A stretch of 64,000 nt of DNA from Haloprofundus salilacus. GTDB taxonomy: Archaea; Halobacteriota; Halobacteria; Halobacteriales; Haloferacaceae. The notes beneath the pieces were generated by a model. The model was not told the DNA's origin. It made no database searches and saw nothing but the letters and a program-made list of their open reading frames with translations. This document shows positions 8,318-15,490 of this stretch, in pieces. The stretch is taken from the NCBI RefSeq assembly GCF_020150815.1, contig NZ_CP083723.1, forward strand, positions 1,426,001-1,490,000. The letters run 5' to 3'. Both the position numbers and the translations under genes were made by a program. Each line of letters starts with the position of its first letter. Position 1 is the first letter of the stretch.

Positions 8318-9763
8318 TCACTCGAGCCACGAGTTCGCGGCGTCGGCGTCGAAGGGGACGTGCCCGTCGCGTTCGAGCGCTCGGTCGCGGTACGCGCGGA
8401 GGCGCTCGCGGAAGTCGGGGTGGGCCACCTCGACGAGCGCGTCCATCCGCTCGGCCGGACTCGCCCCGCGGAGGTCCGCGACGCCGTACTCGGTGACGAC
8501 GACGGAGTGATCGTGTTCGGTGTGGTCGACGTGCGACACCTTGGGGACGATTCGCGAGATGTCGTCGCCGCCCGCCGTCGACGGGAGCGCGATGATCCCC
8601 AGTCGGCAGTTTCGGTTGAAGTCACCGCCGCCGCCGATACCGTTGACGACCTGCGTGCCGCCGATATGCGTGGCGTTTGCGTTACCGTAGAGGTCGACGT
8701 CCACCGCGCTGTTGACGCCCACGACGCCGAACTGCTCGATGAGCGCCGGGTTGTTCGAGACGTCCGCCGGGCGCAGCACCACGTCGTCGGCGTAGCGGTC
8801 GATCTCCTCGAACAGCCGCTCTTGGCCCTCCAGCGACAGCGCGAGAGACGTCGCGCTCGCCCCCGAGAGCAATCCCTCGTCGAGCGCGTCCAGAAGTCCG
8901 TCCTGGAACACCTCGCCGAAGTAGACGACCTCTCGGTCGCCGAAGTCGATGCTCGAGAGCTCGCCCATGAGGGCGTTGCCGAGGCTGCCGACGCCGAACT
9001 GGAGGTGGACGGCCTCCGCGAGCGTCGGGTCGCGCTCCAGTTCTGCCTCCAGGAACGTGCCGAGTTCGTCGGCGATGGCGAGGTCCGCGTCGGTGGGGTC
9101 GCGGAACTCGTAGGGGTCGTCCGCCCGGTCGGTCTCGACGACCGCGACGAGTTTCTCGGGGTCGAACTCGACGCGCGCCGATCCGACGCGCTCGGTCGGT
9201 TCCGACACCGGAATCGGGTCGCGGTTCGGCGGGAGGTCGCGCTGGTAGACGTCGTGGACGCGTTCGAGCGCCCGCGGCTGGGCGCTGTTGACCTCCACGA
9301 CGAGACGGTCGGCGGCTGAGACGAACGACGGCGTGTGGCCGATGGAGGTCGAGGGAACGAGCCAGTCCTCGCCGACGGTGACGGCTTCGATGACCGCCAC
9401 GTCGGGGTGGCCGAGGTGACCGAGGCGCACCTCGTCGCCGAGCCGGGAGATGTGGCGGTCGTGGAACTCGACGCGCCGCTCATTGATGGCCTCGCGGGAG
9501 GCGCGCCGCGTCTGGAACGGGTAGCGACGGGCGAGTTTCCCCGCCTCGATGAGCACGTCGTCGACCTCGCCGCCGACGCCGCCGCCGGAGACGACCGTCA
9601 GCGACATCTCGCGGTCGCCCTCGGCGGCCGCGACGAGGACGCGTTTGGGGTAGCCTACGCCGCCGAAGCCGCTGACGAGCACCGTATCGTCGCTGCCGAC
9701 GTGTTCGGCGGCCGCCTCGGCCGAGACGACCGGGAGGCCGTCGGCGATGCGGTCGCGGGTCAT
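8318..9763 (-). CDS. Class I CoA-transferase (acetyl-CoA hydrolase/transferase family)
   Basis: Protein of 481 residues from the ATG at 9763, which overlaps the preceding stop as ATGA; longer starts give an Arg-rich tail and are rejected. Family features: VVSGGGVGGEVDDVL near the N-terminus, the region YFGEVFQDGLLDAL with the likely catalytic Glu, the nucleotide-binding GIGGGGDFNRN and the C-terminal VTEYGVADLRG. Such enzymes (Cat1, 4-hydroxybutyrate CoA-transferase, Yersinia RipA) move CoA from acetyl- or succinyl-CoA to a carboxylic acid. It is translationally coupled to the MaoC gene and probably activates the imported acid. Exact donor and acceptor unknown. Confidence 0.88.
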   Translation of the reverse strand: MTRDRIADGLPVVSAEAAAEHVGSDDTVLVSGFGGVGYPKRVLVAAAEGDREMSLTVVSGGGVGGEVDDVLIEAGKLARRYPFQTRRASREAINERRVEFHDRHISRLGDEVRLGHLGHPDVAVIEAVTVGEDWLVPSTSIGHTPSFVSAADRLVVEVNSAQPRALERVHDVYQRDLPPNRDPIPVSEPTERVGSARVEFDPEKLVAVVETDRADDPYEFRDPTDADLAIADELGTFLEAELERDPTLAEAVHLQFGVGSLGNALMGELSSIDFGDREVVYFGEVFQDGLLDALDEGLLSGASATSLALSLEGQERLFEEIDRYADDVVLRPADVSNNPALIEQFGVVGVNSAVDVDLYGNANATHIGGTQVVNGIGGGGDFNRNCRLGIIALPSTAGGDDISRIVPKVSHVDHTEHDHSVVVTEYGVADLRGASPAERMDALVEVAHPDFRERLRAYRDRALERDGHVPFDADAANSWLE

Positions 9764-10419
9764 TCGCCGCCCGACCCGTCGTCGGGTTCGGGGTTCTCCG
9801 GCTGCGTGCCGATGCCCTCGGGCCACCCCGGCGGCTGCGCGGCGCTCGGCTGGGCGTACTCGCGCTTCAGCACCATCGGCGTGCGCTCCATCGACAGCAC
9901 CTTCGTGCCCTCCTGGTTGTACGCCCGCAGTTCCGTGGTGACGATGCCGACGTGGTCGCGCGAAGAGCTCTTGCGCTTCTCCAGCACCTCGCTCTCGGCG
10001 AAGATGGTGTCGCCGTGGTACACGGGCGCGTGGTGGCGAATCCGGTCGTAGCCGAGGTTCGCGGTAGCGTTGACGGAGACGTCGATGACGCTCATCCCGA
10101 CGGCGAGCGCGATGACGAACGTGCCGTCGACGAGCCGCTCGCCGAACTCCGTTTGAGCGGCGTACGCCTCGTTGAAGTGCATCGGGTTGAGGTTCATCGT
10201 GACGTTCGTCATCCAGACGTTGTCCGTCTCGGTGACGGTGCGGCCGAACGGGTGCTTGTAGACATCGCCGACGGTGAAGTCCTCGTAGTAGCGGCCCTGC
10301 CAGCCCTCGACGAGGCGCGTGTCGGTCGTTTCATCCTCGTCAACTCCGCCGTCGGTTGCCGGCGTGAGGTCGGTCGTCGGCGTCGGTTCGTGCGTCGAAT
10401 CGGTGAGTTCGTCTGTCAT
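9760..10419 (-). CDS. MaoC-like hot-dog hydratase, itaconyl/mesaconyl-CoA hydratase type
   Basis: Protein of 219 residues. An acidic, Thr-rich N-terminal tail (1-38) precedes one hot-dog domain. The hydratase-2 motif appears as NLNPMHFNEAYA (Asp/Asn-Pro-His type). The preceding RTVTETDNVWMTNVTM and the later GIVTTELRAYNQEG resemble the MaoC proteins that hydrate itaconyl-CoA or mesaconyl-CoA in Pseudomonas and Mycobacterium clusters. It overlaps the CoA-transferase gene by 4 nt and lies 30 nt after the acyl-CoA dehydrogenase, so all three are likely one operon. The C-terminal tail after residue 195 is Pro/Gly-rich. The family is clear; the substrate is inferred. Confidence 0.85.
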   Translation of the reverse strand: MTDELTDSTHEPTPTTDLTPATDGGVDEDETTDTRLVEGWQGRYYEDFTVGDVYKHPFGRTVTETDNVWMTNVTMNLNPMHFNEAYAAQTEFGERLVDGTFVIALAVGMSVIDVSVNATANLGYDRIRHHAPVYHGDTIFAESEVLEKRKSSSRDHVGIVTTELRAYNQEGTKVLSMERTPMVLKREYAQPSAAQPPGWPEGIGTQPENPEPDDGSGGE

Positions 10420-10449
10420 TGGTTGGTTTCGGTGTGTTCGCTGTCGGTC

Positions 10450-11706
10450 TCAGTACGACCGGGGGAGGTCGAGCACGTTCTCCCCGAGGTAGTTCAGCGC
10501 GAGTTCCTGCGTGATGGGGACGAGGCGCGTGAGCCGTGCCTCCCGGAAGTATCGCTCCACGTCGTACTCGCGGGCGACGCCGCGGCCGCCGTGTGCCTGA
10601 ACGGCCGCGTCCGCGGCCTCGAACGCCGCTTCCGCGGCGAGATACTTCGCCGTGTTCGCCCACGCGCCGACGGCCTTTCGGTCCTCGTCGCCGGTGTGCG
10701 TTGCCGCGTCGAAGGTGAACTGCTTGGCGGCCTGCACCCGGGTGAAGGCGGCCGCCAGCGGGTGTTGGATGCCTTGATTCTGTCCGACGGGCCGGCCGAA
10801 CACCTCGCGGTCACGGGCGTAGGCGACGCCCTTTTCGAGCGCGAGTTCGCCGAGTCCTACTGCCTCGGCGGCGATGACGAGGCGCTCCTCGTTGAGTCCG
10901 TCGAGGACGTGGTAGAAGCCGCGGCCCTCCTCGCCGATGAGGTTCCCCGCCGGGATGCGGAGGTCGTCGTAGGTGACGCGGAAGGAGCTGACGACGCCGC
11001 TGACCGTCTTCTCTATCTCTTCGAGAACGATGCTCCCCTCCTCGACGCCGCGCTCGATGTCGACGAGGAACAGCGAGACGCCCTCGGTCTTCTTCTCGAC
11101 CTCCTCGCGGGGCGTCGTCCGGGCGGCGAGCACAAGGTAGTCGCTCACGTCGATTCGGGAGGTCCAGAGCTTCTCGCCGTTGACGACGTACTCGTCGCCC
11201 TCCCGAGACGCGTCTGCGTCTCGGGGGTCAGCCGGGGTCTCCTCGGCGGAGGCGCGGACGGCCCGCGTCGTCATCGCCGTCGAGTCCGACCCCGCCTCCG
11301 GTTCGGTGAGGCTGAAACACTGGATCCACGCGTTGCCGTCGGCGACGCGGGGGAGCAGTCCCTCCTTGAGCTCGTCGCTGCCGTACTTGACCAGCGGCGC
11401 GGAGTTGTAGATGGCGGCGTGAACGCTCTGCGCGCCGCTGAAGCCCGCGCCGCTGGCGGCGATCTCGTGCATCATCGCCACGGCCTCCTCGGTTCCGTAC
11501 CCCTTCCCCCCGTACTCCTCGGGGAGGAGCACGCCGAGCCACCCCTCGGCGGCGAGCGCGTCGACGAACTCATGGGGGTACGCCCCCTCGGCGTCGTGTT
11601 CGCGCCAGTAGGCGTCGTCGAACCGGCGACAGACCTCACGCACCTCGTCGCGAACGGCCCGCTGCGTCGGCGTGAGCGCCAGTTCGCGCTCGAAGTAATT
11701 CACCAT
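10450..11706 (-). CDS. Acyl-CoA dehydrogenase, with helix-G type catalytic Glu
   Basis: Protein of 418 residues from the ATG at 11706 (MVNYFERELALTP); the upstream extension is basic and not family-like. The FAD/acyl-CoA signatures are present: WIQCFSLTEPEAGSDSTAM (about 128-145) and the C-terminal VQAHGGRGVAREYDVER. The usual base motif YEGT is replaced by VPIT (396-399). Instead ERL with Glu274 is present (LNEERLVIAAE), the place of the catalytic Glu in isovaleryl-CoA and long-chain acyl-CoA dehydrogenases. It oxidises a CoA-thioester at C2-C3 and passes electrons to ETF. In this operon it would act on a CoA-activated branched acid. Confidence 0.9.
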   Translation of the reverse strand: MVNYFERELALTPTQRAVRDEVREVCRRFDDAYWREHDAEGAYPHEFVDALAAEGWLGVLLPEEYGGKGYGTEEAVAMMHEIAASGAGFSGAQSVHAAIYNSAPLVKYGSDELKEGLLPRVADGNAWIQCFSLTEPEAGSDSTAMTTRAVRASAEETPADPRDADASREGDEYVVNGEKLWTSRIDVSDYLVLAARTTPREEVEKKTEGVSLFLVDIERGVEEGSIVLEEIEKTVSGVVSSFRVTYDDLRIPAGNLIGEEGRGFYHVLDGLNEERLVIAAEAVGLGELALEKGVAYARDREVFGRPVGQNQGIQHPLAAAFTRVQAAKQFTFDAATHTGDEDRKAVGAWANTAKYLAAEAAFEAADAAVQAHGGRGVAREYDVERYFREARLTRLVPITQELALNYLGENVLDLPRSY

Positions 11707-11832
11707 CGTTCGTGCAAGTCCGTGAACCGAGCATAAACGTGCGGGTGGGATACGATTCCTGCCACTTCTCAACGACCGGAGACGACGGCGACGGCGGGAC
11801 TGTTTCGGAGCGGTGTCGGACGAGTCGCCCGC

Positions 11833-13287
11833 TCACCCGCTCAGCGCGCGCAGGGCGTCGTACGGCGCGTCGCCGCTCCGTCCCAGTTCGCGGCAAGCCT
11901 CGAGCGCCGCCGTCGCTGCCTCGGGGTCGCAGTCGGCCGCGGTGGCGAGTTCCTCGAACTTCCGCGCGACCGCCTCCTCGGAGAGCGGGCACTCGGGTTC
12001 ACCTCGAGCGTGCTCGACGAATCGTTCGTGCGTTCCCGACTCGGTTTCGACTTCGACGCCCGCGGCCCACGTTTCGGGGAACCGCAATCGAGTGCGGTCG
12101 GTCGTGGTCACCGTCGTCGCGTCCATCAGACGGCGGAGTTCGGGGTCGTCGAGTCTGTCCTGCGCGTCCAGAAACGCCGACAGCCCCGCATCCCCTTCCG
12201 TGAGCACGAGCGCGGCGGCGAACGGCATGCTGAACTGGCAGTCGACGAAGTTCGACGGCCGCCGCTTTGCGTCGATGGGGTCGCCGGTGAGCGTCACGCC
12301 CGACGCCGGGAGGTCGACGCGCACGGCCGTCACGTCGGCGGGGTCGACCGCATCGGCCAGGTCAAGCAGGCCGTCGATTGCTGCATGGGTGTATCGACAG
12401 CAGGGGTACGGTTTCAGCGCCGTCCGGAGAAGCGCGCGCCCCGGTTCGAGGTCGACGAGGCGTTCCGGCTCCGCGTCCTCGGTGTACCCGGCGAAGAAGC
12501 CGTTGTCGCCCTCGAGAGGCGCGGCCGCGCCGCGGAAGCCGCTCGCCGCGAGTTCGGCGGCGACGACGGCCCGCGAGGCCGCGAGGCCGGGGTGGAGCCG
12601 CTTGTTCCACGCGCCGTTTTCGAGGAACTGCAGCAACCCGGCGGCCTGACTCCCGTTGACGCCGAACGCCGACGCGAGTTCGTTCTGCGAGAGGCCGCGG
12701 AGACGCCCCGCCGCGGCCGTCGCGCCGAACGTCCCGCAGGTCGCCGTGATGTGAAACCCCCGTCCGTAGTGAGCGTCGGGGTTGACCGCTCGCCCGAGCG
12801 CGCAGGCCACGTCGTAGCCGACGACGATGGCTGTCGCCAGTTCCTCGCCGTTCGCGCCCTCGGCCTCGCCGACGGCCAGCGCGGCCGAGACGACCGGCGC
12901 ACCGGGGTGAAGCGAGGACGCCCGGTGCGTGTCGTCGAAGTCGAGGCTGTGCGCGTAGGTGCCGTTGGCGAGCGCGGCGCGGTCCGGGGCGAGTCGCGCA
13001 CCCGACGAGAGGTCCGTCGCGAGGCCGTCTCCCGGAGAACCCACGTGGGAAGCGACTTCGCCGTCGCCGGTCGGTCGCCGACCCCCGGCGAGCGCGTCGA
13101 CGGCCGCCGAGATGCTATCCGAGGATTCCGCGAGCGACGCCCCGCCGACGACGAGGCCAGTCCAGTCGGCGAGATACTTTCCGACGGCCGCTCGAACGTC
13201 CGCGGAGAGGTCGGAGAACTCGGCGTCGAGCGCGTGCGCCGCGAGCCGTTCGGCGGCCGTACTGACGTCAGTTCGGTCGGTGCTCAC
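11833..13287 (-). CDS. MmgE/PrpD family protein (methylcitrate dehydratase / cis-aconitate decarboxylase fold)
   Basis: Protein of 484 residues, full length for the family. The conserved active-site blocks are all present: HSLDFDDTH, HPGAPVVSAAL, GFHITATCGTFGA, WNKRLHPGLA and KPYPCCRYTH. They supply the Asp, His, Lys and His residues known to be catalytic in cis-aconitate decarboxylase and PrpD. Family reactions are 2-methylcitrate dehydration, cis-aconitate decarboxylation to itaconate, or epimerisation. No methylcitrate synthase or methylisocitrate lyase gene is nearby, so a plain methylcitrate cycle is not supported here. Its start overlaps the SDR stop as ATGA, showing operon coupling. 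Confidence 0.88.
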   Translation of the reverse strand: MSTDRTDVSTAAERLAAHALDAEFSDLSADVRAAVGKYLADWTGLVVGGASLAESSDSISAAVDALAGGRRPTGDGEVASHVGSPGDGLATDLSSGARLAPDRAALANGTYAHSLDFDDTHRASSLHPGAPVVSAALAVGEAEGANGEELATAIVVGYDVACALGRAVNPDAHYGRGFHITATCGTFGATAAAGRLRGLSQNELASAFGVNGSQAAGLLQFLENGAWNKRLHPGLAASRAVVAAELAASGFRGAAAPLEGDNGFFAGYTEDAEPERLVDLEPGRALLRTALKPYPCCRYTHAAIDGLLDLADAVDPADVTAVRVDLPASGVTLTGDPIDAKRRPSNFVDCQFSMPFAAALVLTEGDAGLSAFLDAQDRLDDPELRRLMDATTVTTTDRTRLRFPETWAAGVEVETESGTHERFVEHARGEPECPLSEEAVARKFEELATAADCDPEAATAALEACRELGRSGDAPYDALRALSG

Positions 13288-14087
13288 GGCGACATCCCCC
13301 CGAGCCAGCCGCCGTCGAGCGCGAGCGTCTCGCCGGTGACGTAGTCGGCCGCGGGCGACGCGAGAAAGGCGACGGCTCGGCCGAACGACGGCGGTTCGCC
13401 GAGGGCTCCCACCGGCAGTTCGGCAGCGCGGCGCTCGCCGGTCTCCGCGACCGAGATGTCATCTCTTTCGGCGAGCAGGCGAATCTTCTCGTCCAGTCGG
13501 TCGGTGACGATGCCGCGGGGGCAGACGCAGTTGACGCGGACGCCCTCAGGTCCGTACTCGTTCGCGAGGCTCTTCGAGAGGGCGTAGATGCCCGGCCGGA
13601 ACGCCGCCTGTAACACGTCGCCGGGCAGCGGTTCGGCGGCGGTCGCGGAGACGACGTTGACGACCGACCCCCCGTCGCCGTCGGCGAGGTGCGGGAGCGC
13701 GGCGCGGAGCGCGACCACGGTGCTCCGGAGGACGCGCTCGTAGGTGCGGTCGAGCGTCTCCACGTCGGTCTCCGCGATGGACTGGACGGGCGGGCCGCCG
13801 TGGTTCGTCACGAGCACGTCGAGACCCCCGAACGCGTCGACGGCGGTGGCGACCGTCTCCTCGATGGCCGTCGGGTCGGCGAGGTCGCAGGTGAAGGTTT
13901 CCACCGCCGCAGTGTCGCCGCCGGCGGCCTCGACGAGGTGGTCGCGGGCGTCGGCGAGGTTGTCGGGGTCGCGCGAGGCAATGGCCACCCGCGCTCCCTC
14001 GCAGGCGAGTTCCGCCGCAGCGGCGCGGCCGAGTCCCTTGCTCGCAGCGAACAGCAGTGCGCGCTGGCTGTCGAGTCCGAGGTCCAC
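13284..14087 (-). CDS. SDR-family oxidoreductase (3-oxoacyl-reductase-like)
   Basis: Protein of 267 residues. The cofactor loop is AASKGLGRAAA (residues about 14-24), a variant of TGxxxGxG seen in part of the family. NHGG and the active-site Ser (VNVVSATAA) follow, then YALSK with the Tyr-x3-Lys pair and the long FabG-like tail ending in DYVTGETLALDGGW. It is an NAD(P)-dependent alcohol/ketone oxidoreductase in the cytoplasm. It sits 2 nt after the UspA gene and overlaps the MmgE/PrpD gene by 4 nt, so it belongs to the same operon, perhaps oxidising a hydroxyacid or hydroxyacyl-CoA intermediate. Confidence 0.87.
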   Translation of the reverse strand: MDLGLDSQRALLFAASKGLGRAAAAELACEGARVAIASRDPDNLADARDHLVEAAGGDTAAVETFTCDLADPTAIEETVATAVDAFGGLDVLVTNHGGPPVQSIAETDVETLDRTYERVLRSTVVALRAALPHLADGDGGSVVNVVSATAAEPLPGDVLQAAFRPGIYALSKSLANEYGPEGVRVNCVCPRGIVTDRLDEKIRLLAERDDISVAETGERRAAELPVGALGEPPSFGRAVAFLASPAADYVTGETLALDGGWLGGMSP

Positions 14088-14089
14088 GG

Positions 14090-14524
14090 TCAGTTCGCGA
14101 CGAAGACCGGTCGGTCTCCGTCGAGGATGACGCCTTGGGTGATGCTGCCGAACACCGCTTTGCCGACCGGGCTGCGCTTCCTGGCGGCGACGAGTATCGC
14201 GTCCGCGTCGAGTTCGGCGGCGGCGTCGAGAATCGTCTTGACGGGGTCGCCCCGCGTCGTCGCCGAGTCGGTCGGAACGCCGAGCGCTTCGAGTTCGGAG
14301 ACCGCGCGCCCGACCGTCTCGGGGACGCCCTGCAGCGACTCGATGTCCTCGTTGACGGCGTCGATTATCGACCGCCCGGCCTCGTCCGCCGGGGCGTCGA
14401 TCTCCTCGTGGACGTGGAGCACCGTCACCGCGAGGTCGTCGCGTCCGGGGAACTCCCTGAGCGTCCGAAACTGGGCGTCGAACCGGTTGTCGTCGCCGTC
14501 GACTGGCATGAGAATGCGATACAT
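14090..14524 (-). CDS. Universal stress protein, UspA family
   Basis: Protein of 144 residues with the single UspA alpha/beta domain. It opens with MYRILMPVDGDD and ends with an ATP-binding signature, ARKRSPVGKAVFGSITQGVI (about 116-135), of the type G-2x-G-9x-G-S/T in altered form. Usp proteins bind ATP and help cells under stress; in haloarchaea they are often placed at the head of transport or catabolic operons. Here it is the first gene of the minus-strand operon running through SDR, MmgE/PrpD and the CoA-ester enzymes, with a TATA box about 29 nt upstream. Confidence 0.87.
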   Translation of the reverse strand: MYRILMPVDGDDNRFDAQFRTLREFPGRDDLAVTVLHVHEEIDAPADEAGRSIIDAVNEDIESLQGVPETVGRAVSELEALGVPTDSATTRGDPVKTILDAAAELDADAILVAARKRSPVGKAVFGSITQGVILDGDRPVFVAN

Positions 14525-14547
14525 GACCCCTGAATCGTGAACAATCG

Positions 14548-14557
14548 GTTATTAACT
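14548..14557 (-). promoter_or_regulatory. TATA-like box for the UspA-SDR-MmgE/PrpD operon
   Basis: On the minus strand GTTAATAACC, centred about 29 nt before the UspA ATG at 14524. It lies in a 97-nt divergent promoter region shared with the VOC gene, which has its own weaker AT patch near 14594. Confidence 0.5.
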
Positions 14558-14621
14558 ATTCGTCCGCGGCGGGGGTCGCAGCGACGGGAACGCTTATGCG
14601 AGCGACGCGGGACCCTCTGCC

Positions 14622-14999
14622 GTGACGAACGACATTATCCACACGGCGCTCCGGGTGTCCGACATCGACGCGACGGTCGCGTTCTACGTCGACGGTCTCG
14701 GTCTCGAACGGAACTGGGAGTTCACGAAAGATGGCGTTCGTAACGTCTACGTCGGCGGCGAACACTGCGATTTCCAGTTCAAGTACGATCCCGAGGGCGA
14801 CGACGCGACCGGTCCCGGCGGCGGCTTCGACCACCTCGCCGTCGGCGTCGACAGCACCGACGAGGCGTTCGAGCGTCTTGTCGACCGCAGCGACCCGCCG
14901 GTCGTGACCGAACCGACGACGATAGAGCGGATCGACCGCCGGGTCGCCTTCGTCGAGGACCCCGACGGCTACGTCGTCGAACTCGTCGAGCGGCTCTGA
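14622..14999 (+). CDS. VOC-family (glyoxalase-like) protein
   Basis: Protein of 125 residues from a GTG start. Two beta-alpha-beta-beta-beta modules are visible: IIHTALRVSDIDATVAFYVDG and FDHLAVGVDSTDEAFERLV, ending in YVVELVERL. Likely metal ligands are His7, Gln52 (the Glu position of GloA), His71 and Glu120, close to the glyoxalase I pattern. Members act as lactoylglutathione lyases, epimerases or dioxygenases, so a methylmalonyl-CoA epimerase-like or detoxifying role is possible. It is divergent from the UspA operon. A ring-cleavage/glyoxalase-like gene also occurs in Pseudomonas itaconate clusters, which makes the position notable. Confidence 0.82.
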   Translation: MTNDIIHTALRVSDIDATVAFYVDGLGLERNWEFTKDGVRNVYVGGEHCDFQFKYDPEGDDATGPGGGFDHLAVGVDSTDEAFERLVDRSDPPVVTEPTTIERIDRRVAFVEDPDGYVVELVERL

Positions 15000-15018
15000 C
15001 GGCGTCGCTACCGTATTG

Positions 15019-15402
15019 TTACGTCTCCTCTTCGGGCGACCACTCGCCGCCGACGCGGTCGGCACCCATCAGGTCGTGCCCGTCGTGTTCGGTGAAGACG
15101 ACCTTCACGTTCAGTCGCGGAACGTCCCACTCCGCTTCCAGCCAGTCGACGACTGAGAGCGCGAACGTCCGTCGGCGCTCGAACGACCGTCCCCGTCGGA
15201 TATCCGCGTTCAACACCGCTATCGGCCCGTCGACGGCGCGGCCGAGCGACATCGCCGCCGGAGGGTGCTTTCTGACGGCGACGGCGACGTGGCCCGTGGT
15301 CGTGGCCATCTCTTCCGTGTAGAGCCGCGTCAGCGACTCCGTGCAGGCGCGTCGTTCGTCGGCAGTCGGTTCGTAGGTGGTATCGAGCGCGAGATACGGC
15401 AT
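15019..15402 (-). CDS. MIF-like tautomerase superfamily protein
   Basis: From the ATG at 15402 the protein starts Met-Pro-Tyr-Leu and has 127 residues. Pro right after Met, exposed once Met is removed, is the catalytic base of tautomerase superfamily enzymes. The later part VKVVFTEHDGHDLMGADRVGG resembles the end of MIF (beta strand then N/D-GxxW-like segment). A start at 15444 would bury the Pro and add a basic tail, so it was not used. The substrate is unknown; keto-enol isomerisation of a dicarboxylic or aromatic 2-oxoacid would fit the neighbouring catabolic genes. It converges with the VOC gene. Confidence 0.68.
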   Translation of the reverse strand: MPYLALDTTYEPTADERRACTESLTRLYTEEMATTTGHVAVAVRKHPPAAMSLGRAVDGPIAVLNADIRRGRSFERRRTFALSVVDWLEAEWDVPRLNVKVVFTEHDGHDLMGADRVGGEWSPEEET

Positions 15403-15490
15403 CGGCCGAGGGTCACGCGCCAGTGAAATAGCGTTTTTCCGCAAACGGGGTCTGTAATCGGAACTCTGGTCGTCCCGTCACCCTCCCGGC

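Noticed and set aside
9952-11736. 594-codon open frame on the plus strand opposite the MaoC and acyl-CoA dehydrogenase genes
   Set aside because: Antisense shadow of two well-supported genes; composition is unlike a real protein.
11833-13287. 2-methylcitrate dehydratase of a methylcitrate cycle
   Set aside because: Fold fits, but no methylcitrate synthase or methylisocitrate lyase gene is near; the specific name would over-claim.
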